Origin: Nocardioides sp. zg-1230
GTDB taxonomy: Bacteria; Actinomycetota; Actinomycetes; Propionibacteriales; Nocardioidaceae
Assembly (NCBI RefSeq): GCF_013155335.1
Contig: NZ_JABJQZ010000001.1
Span: 186,001 to 250,000, forward strand
DNA length: 64,000 bases
Direction of reading: 5' to 3'
The notes below the pieces were generated by a model. The model was not told the origin of the DNA, made no database searches, and saw nothing but the letters and a program-made list of their open reading frames with translations. How positions within the stretch are numbered: the stretch's first letter is position 1; every line of letters starts with the position of its first letter. A program made the translations under genes and the position numbers. This document shows positions 62,673-64,000 of this stretch, in pieces.

Positions 62673-62711
62673 AATGTGGACGTTGTCCAGATTCTTGTCA
62701 CTGTCCAGATT
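62673..62711. promoter_or_regulatory. Probable TetR operator
   Basis: AATGTGGAC-GTT-GTCCAGATT (62673-62693) is a palindrome with one mismatch. A third half-site GTCCAGATT occurs at 62703-62711, 18 bp downstream. The site lies 9 bases from the TetR start and ends 10 bases before the oxidoreductase ATG. Confidence 0.72.
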
Positions 62712-62720
62712 GGAGCCACC

Positions 62721-63338
62721 ATGGGCAACGTCCTCGTCATCGACGGCCACCCCGACCCCGCTTCTCTCACCGCCCGCCTTACTGCGTCGTACGCCGACGG
62801 CGCCGCGGCCACCGTGCTCGTCCTGCGCGACCTCGACTTCGACCTCACCCTCCACACTGGCTACCGGACGCCGCAGGGCCTCGAGCCCGACCTGGCCCGC
62901 GCGCACGAGCTGCTCGAGTGGGCCGACCACGTCGCCGTCTTCACGCCACTGTGGTGGGGCTCGGTGCCCGCGCTCCTCAAGGGCTTCTTCGACCGCACGC
63001 TCGAGCGCGGCTGGGCCTTCCGCTACAAGGACAACGGGATGCCCGAGGGCCTGCTCGCCGGGCGCACCGGCCGGCTCGCGGTCACCTCCGACTCGCCGCG
63101 GTGGTACCTGCCGCTCGTCGGCGACAGCACCGTCAAGCAGGTGCGCGGCCGCACCATGGAGTTCTGCGGCATCAAGCCGACGCGGGTCACGCGCTACGCC
63201 GACGTGCGCGGGCGGACGCCCGAGCAGATCGAGCAGTGGATCCGGGAGGCGGCCGACCTCGGCGCCGCCGACGCATCACGTCCCGGGCGTCCCGGTCGCC
63301 GACCCCACCCCGACGTCGTACGCCCGGCCGCGGCCTGA
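62721..63338 (+). CDS. NAD(P)H-dependent oxidoreductase, flavodoxin-like fold
   Basis: A 205-residue protein of the NQO1/MdaB/KefF type. It begins GNVLVIDGHPDPASLTARL (FMN/FAD phosphate loop), then ADHVAVFTPLWWGSVPALLK and GFFDRTLERGWAFRYKDNG, the classical P-L-W-W-x-x-P-A-x-L-K-G segment of the family. It reduces quinones or electrophiles with two electrons. It is divergent from the TetR gene and likely induced by a quinone-like ligand. The ATG at 62721 fits the family N-terminus; the last ~30 residues (RPGRPGRRPHPDVV) are unconserved. Confidence 0.9.
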   Translation: MGNVLVIDGHPDPASLTARLTASYADGAAATVLVLRDLDFDLTLHTGYRTPQGLEPDLARAHELLEWADHVAVFTPLWWGSVPALLKGFFDRTLERGWAFRYKDNGMPEGLLAGRTGRLAVTSDSPRWYLPLVGDSTVKQVRGRTMEFCGIKPTRVTRYADVRGRTPEQIEQWIREAADLGAADASRPGRPGRRPHPDVVRPAAA

Positions 63339-63500
63339 GCCTGGTTCCATCGATCGACGCCGTCGCGAGCGACACCAGGCGGGTGTGCTGGCAAGGCGGA
63401 GGGCCGAAGGCGGGCCGCCAGGCGCGTCGAGCGCGCGACAACGCAGTCAAGCGCGCCCGAATGGTGGCGCGCAGCAGGCGAGAGATCGGTGGAACCAGGC
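63339..63500. repeat. 162-bp element with 17-bp terminal inverted repeats
   Basis: GCCTGGTTCCATCGATC (63339-63355) and GATCGGTGGAACCAGGC (63484-63500) pair with one mismatch and enclose ~128 bases with further inner stems (for example GGCGGAGGGCCGAAGGCGGGCC). It fills the space between the oxidoreductase stop and the miaA stop. I see no open frame in it. It could be a MITE-like or REP-type element, or a structured terminator. Confidence 0.65.
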
Positions 63501-63504
63501 TGAG

Positions 63505-64000
63505 TCAGCCGAGCCGCTCGACCGCCCCGACCGCCTTCTCCACGCGGTCGGGGTCGTCGTGCGCGACCCAGACGATGCGCGGGTCCTTGCGGAACCACGA
63601 GTCCTGGCGGCGCGCGAAGCGGCGCGTGGCGACGGTCGTCTGCTCGATCGCCTCGGCGAGGCTGCGGTCGCCGGCGAGGAAGCCCATCACCTCGCGGTAG
63701 CCGATGGCCCGCGAGGCCGTGCGGGCGTCGGCGAGGCCGTGGGCCAGCAGCGCCTCGACCTCCTCCACGAACCCGCCGGCGAACATCTCCTCGACCCGCC
63801 GGGCGATCCGCGCGTCGAGCGTCGGCCGGTCGACGTCGACGCCGATCTGCACCGTCAGCGGGTCGACGTACTCCAGGCGCGGGAGGCTGGCGCTGAACGG
63901 CCGGCCGGTGAGCGCGACCACCTCGAGCGCGCGGACGACGCGGCGCCCGTTGTCGGGCAGGATCGCCGCCGCCGCCTCGGGATCCACCCCCGCCAGCCGC
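63505..64000 (-). CDS. miaA: tRNA dimethylallyltransferase MiaA, C-terminal part
   Basis: The last ~165 residues of MiaA; the N-terminus lies beyond the window. Recognisable segments are NGRRVVRALEVVALTGRPFS, VDVDRPTLDARIARRVEEMF, ASRAIGYREVMGFLAGD and the C-terminal ATRRFARRQDSWFRKDPRIV. The enzyme adds a dimethylallyl group to A37 of tRNAs reading UNN codons. It is the first gene of the dispersed miaA-dapF-hflX group; here a TetR/oxidoreductase pair, a DHFR-like gene and ggt lie between miaA and dapF. Confidence 0.95.
   Translation of the reverse strand, partial: RLAGVDPEAAAAILPDNGRRVVRALEVVALTGRPFSASLPRLEYVDPLTVQIGVDVDRPTLDARIARRVEEMFAGGFVEEVEALLAHGLADARTASRAIGYREVMGFLAGDRSLAEAIEQTTVATRRFARRQDSWFRKDPRIVWVAHDDPDRVEKAVGAVERLG

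Overview
The window is very GC-rich and looks like a chromosome segment of a Nocardioides-type actinobacterium (Propionibacteriales). Pointers are the AfsR/SARP regulators, DUF222-HNH protein, class II (B12) ribonucleotide reductase with NrdR, actinobacterial-type LexA boxes beside a LysM division-control protein, and the miaA ... dapF ... hflX order. The genus is an inference from gene content. I saw no rRNA, tRNA or CRISPR array.

Layout. 1-4.5 kb: a partial unknown gene, a pRiA4b ORF-3 family protein, a DUF222/HNH nuclease, and two small unknowns. 4.5-17.4 kb: a self-contained cluster with two SARP regulators (7.4-9.3 and 11.8-15.2 kb), two BBE-like FAD oxidoreductases, a small secreted protein, an alpha/beta hydrolase, a hemerythrin-like protein and an MMPL transporter. 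Five promoters here carry 11-bp-phased direct repeats of a CTTGAG-like motif, the classical layout of SARP operators. 17.4-20.1 kb: a NarL-type two-component pair and a membrane protein. 20.2-23.7 kb: an EEP-fold nuclease and a large SF2 helicase, nearly touching. 23.7-26.3 kb: DUF2804 protein and serine hydrolase.

26.3-36.5 kb is an accessory island with lower GC in its core: a thrice-frameshifted DUF2237 pseudogene, an unknown gene, a decayed IS3 element sitting in the loop of a hairpin, a vsr repair endonuclease, a fragment of a SARP gene homologous to the one at 7.4-9.3 kb, a small Cys-rich protein, and a LlaJI/BsuMI-like restriction-modification locus (McrB-like AAA+ protein, PD-(D/E)XK nuclease, two 5-methylcytosine methyltransferases). 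The nuclease and methyltransferase genes overlap tail to tail.

36.6-64 kb returns to core genome: nrdR-nrdJ with a probable tandem NrdR box, secreted proteins, an SOS module (LysM protein and lexA, each with LexA boxes), an FAD oxidoreductase interrupted by one amber codon, SDR enzymes, a ferredoxin-reductase-like flavoprotein, sulfotransferase, dinG, a free-standing secDF fusion, an M14 carboxypeptidase, hflX, an NYN protein, dapF, ggt, a DHFR-like protein, a TetR/NAD(P)H-oxidoreductase divergon with a visible operator, and the 3' end of miaA. Several long palindromes and one 162-bp element with 17-bp terminal inverted repeats lie between genes.
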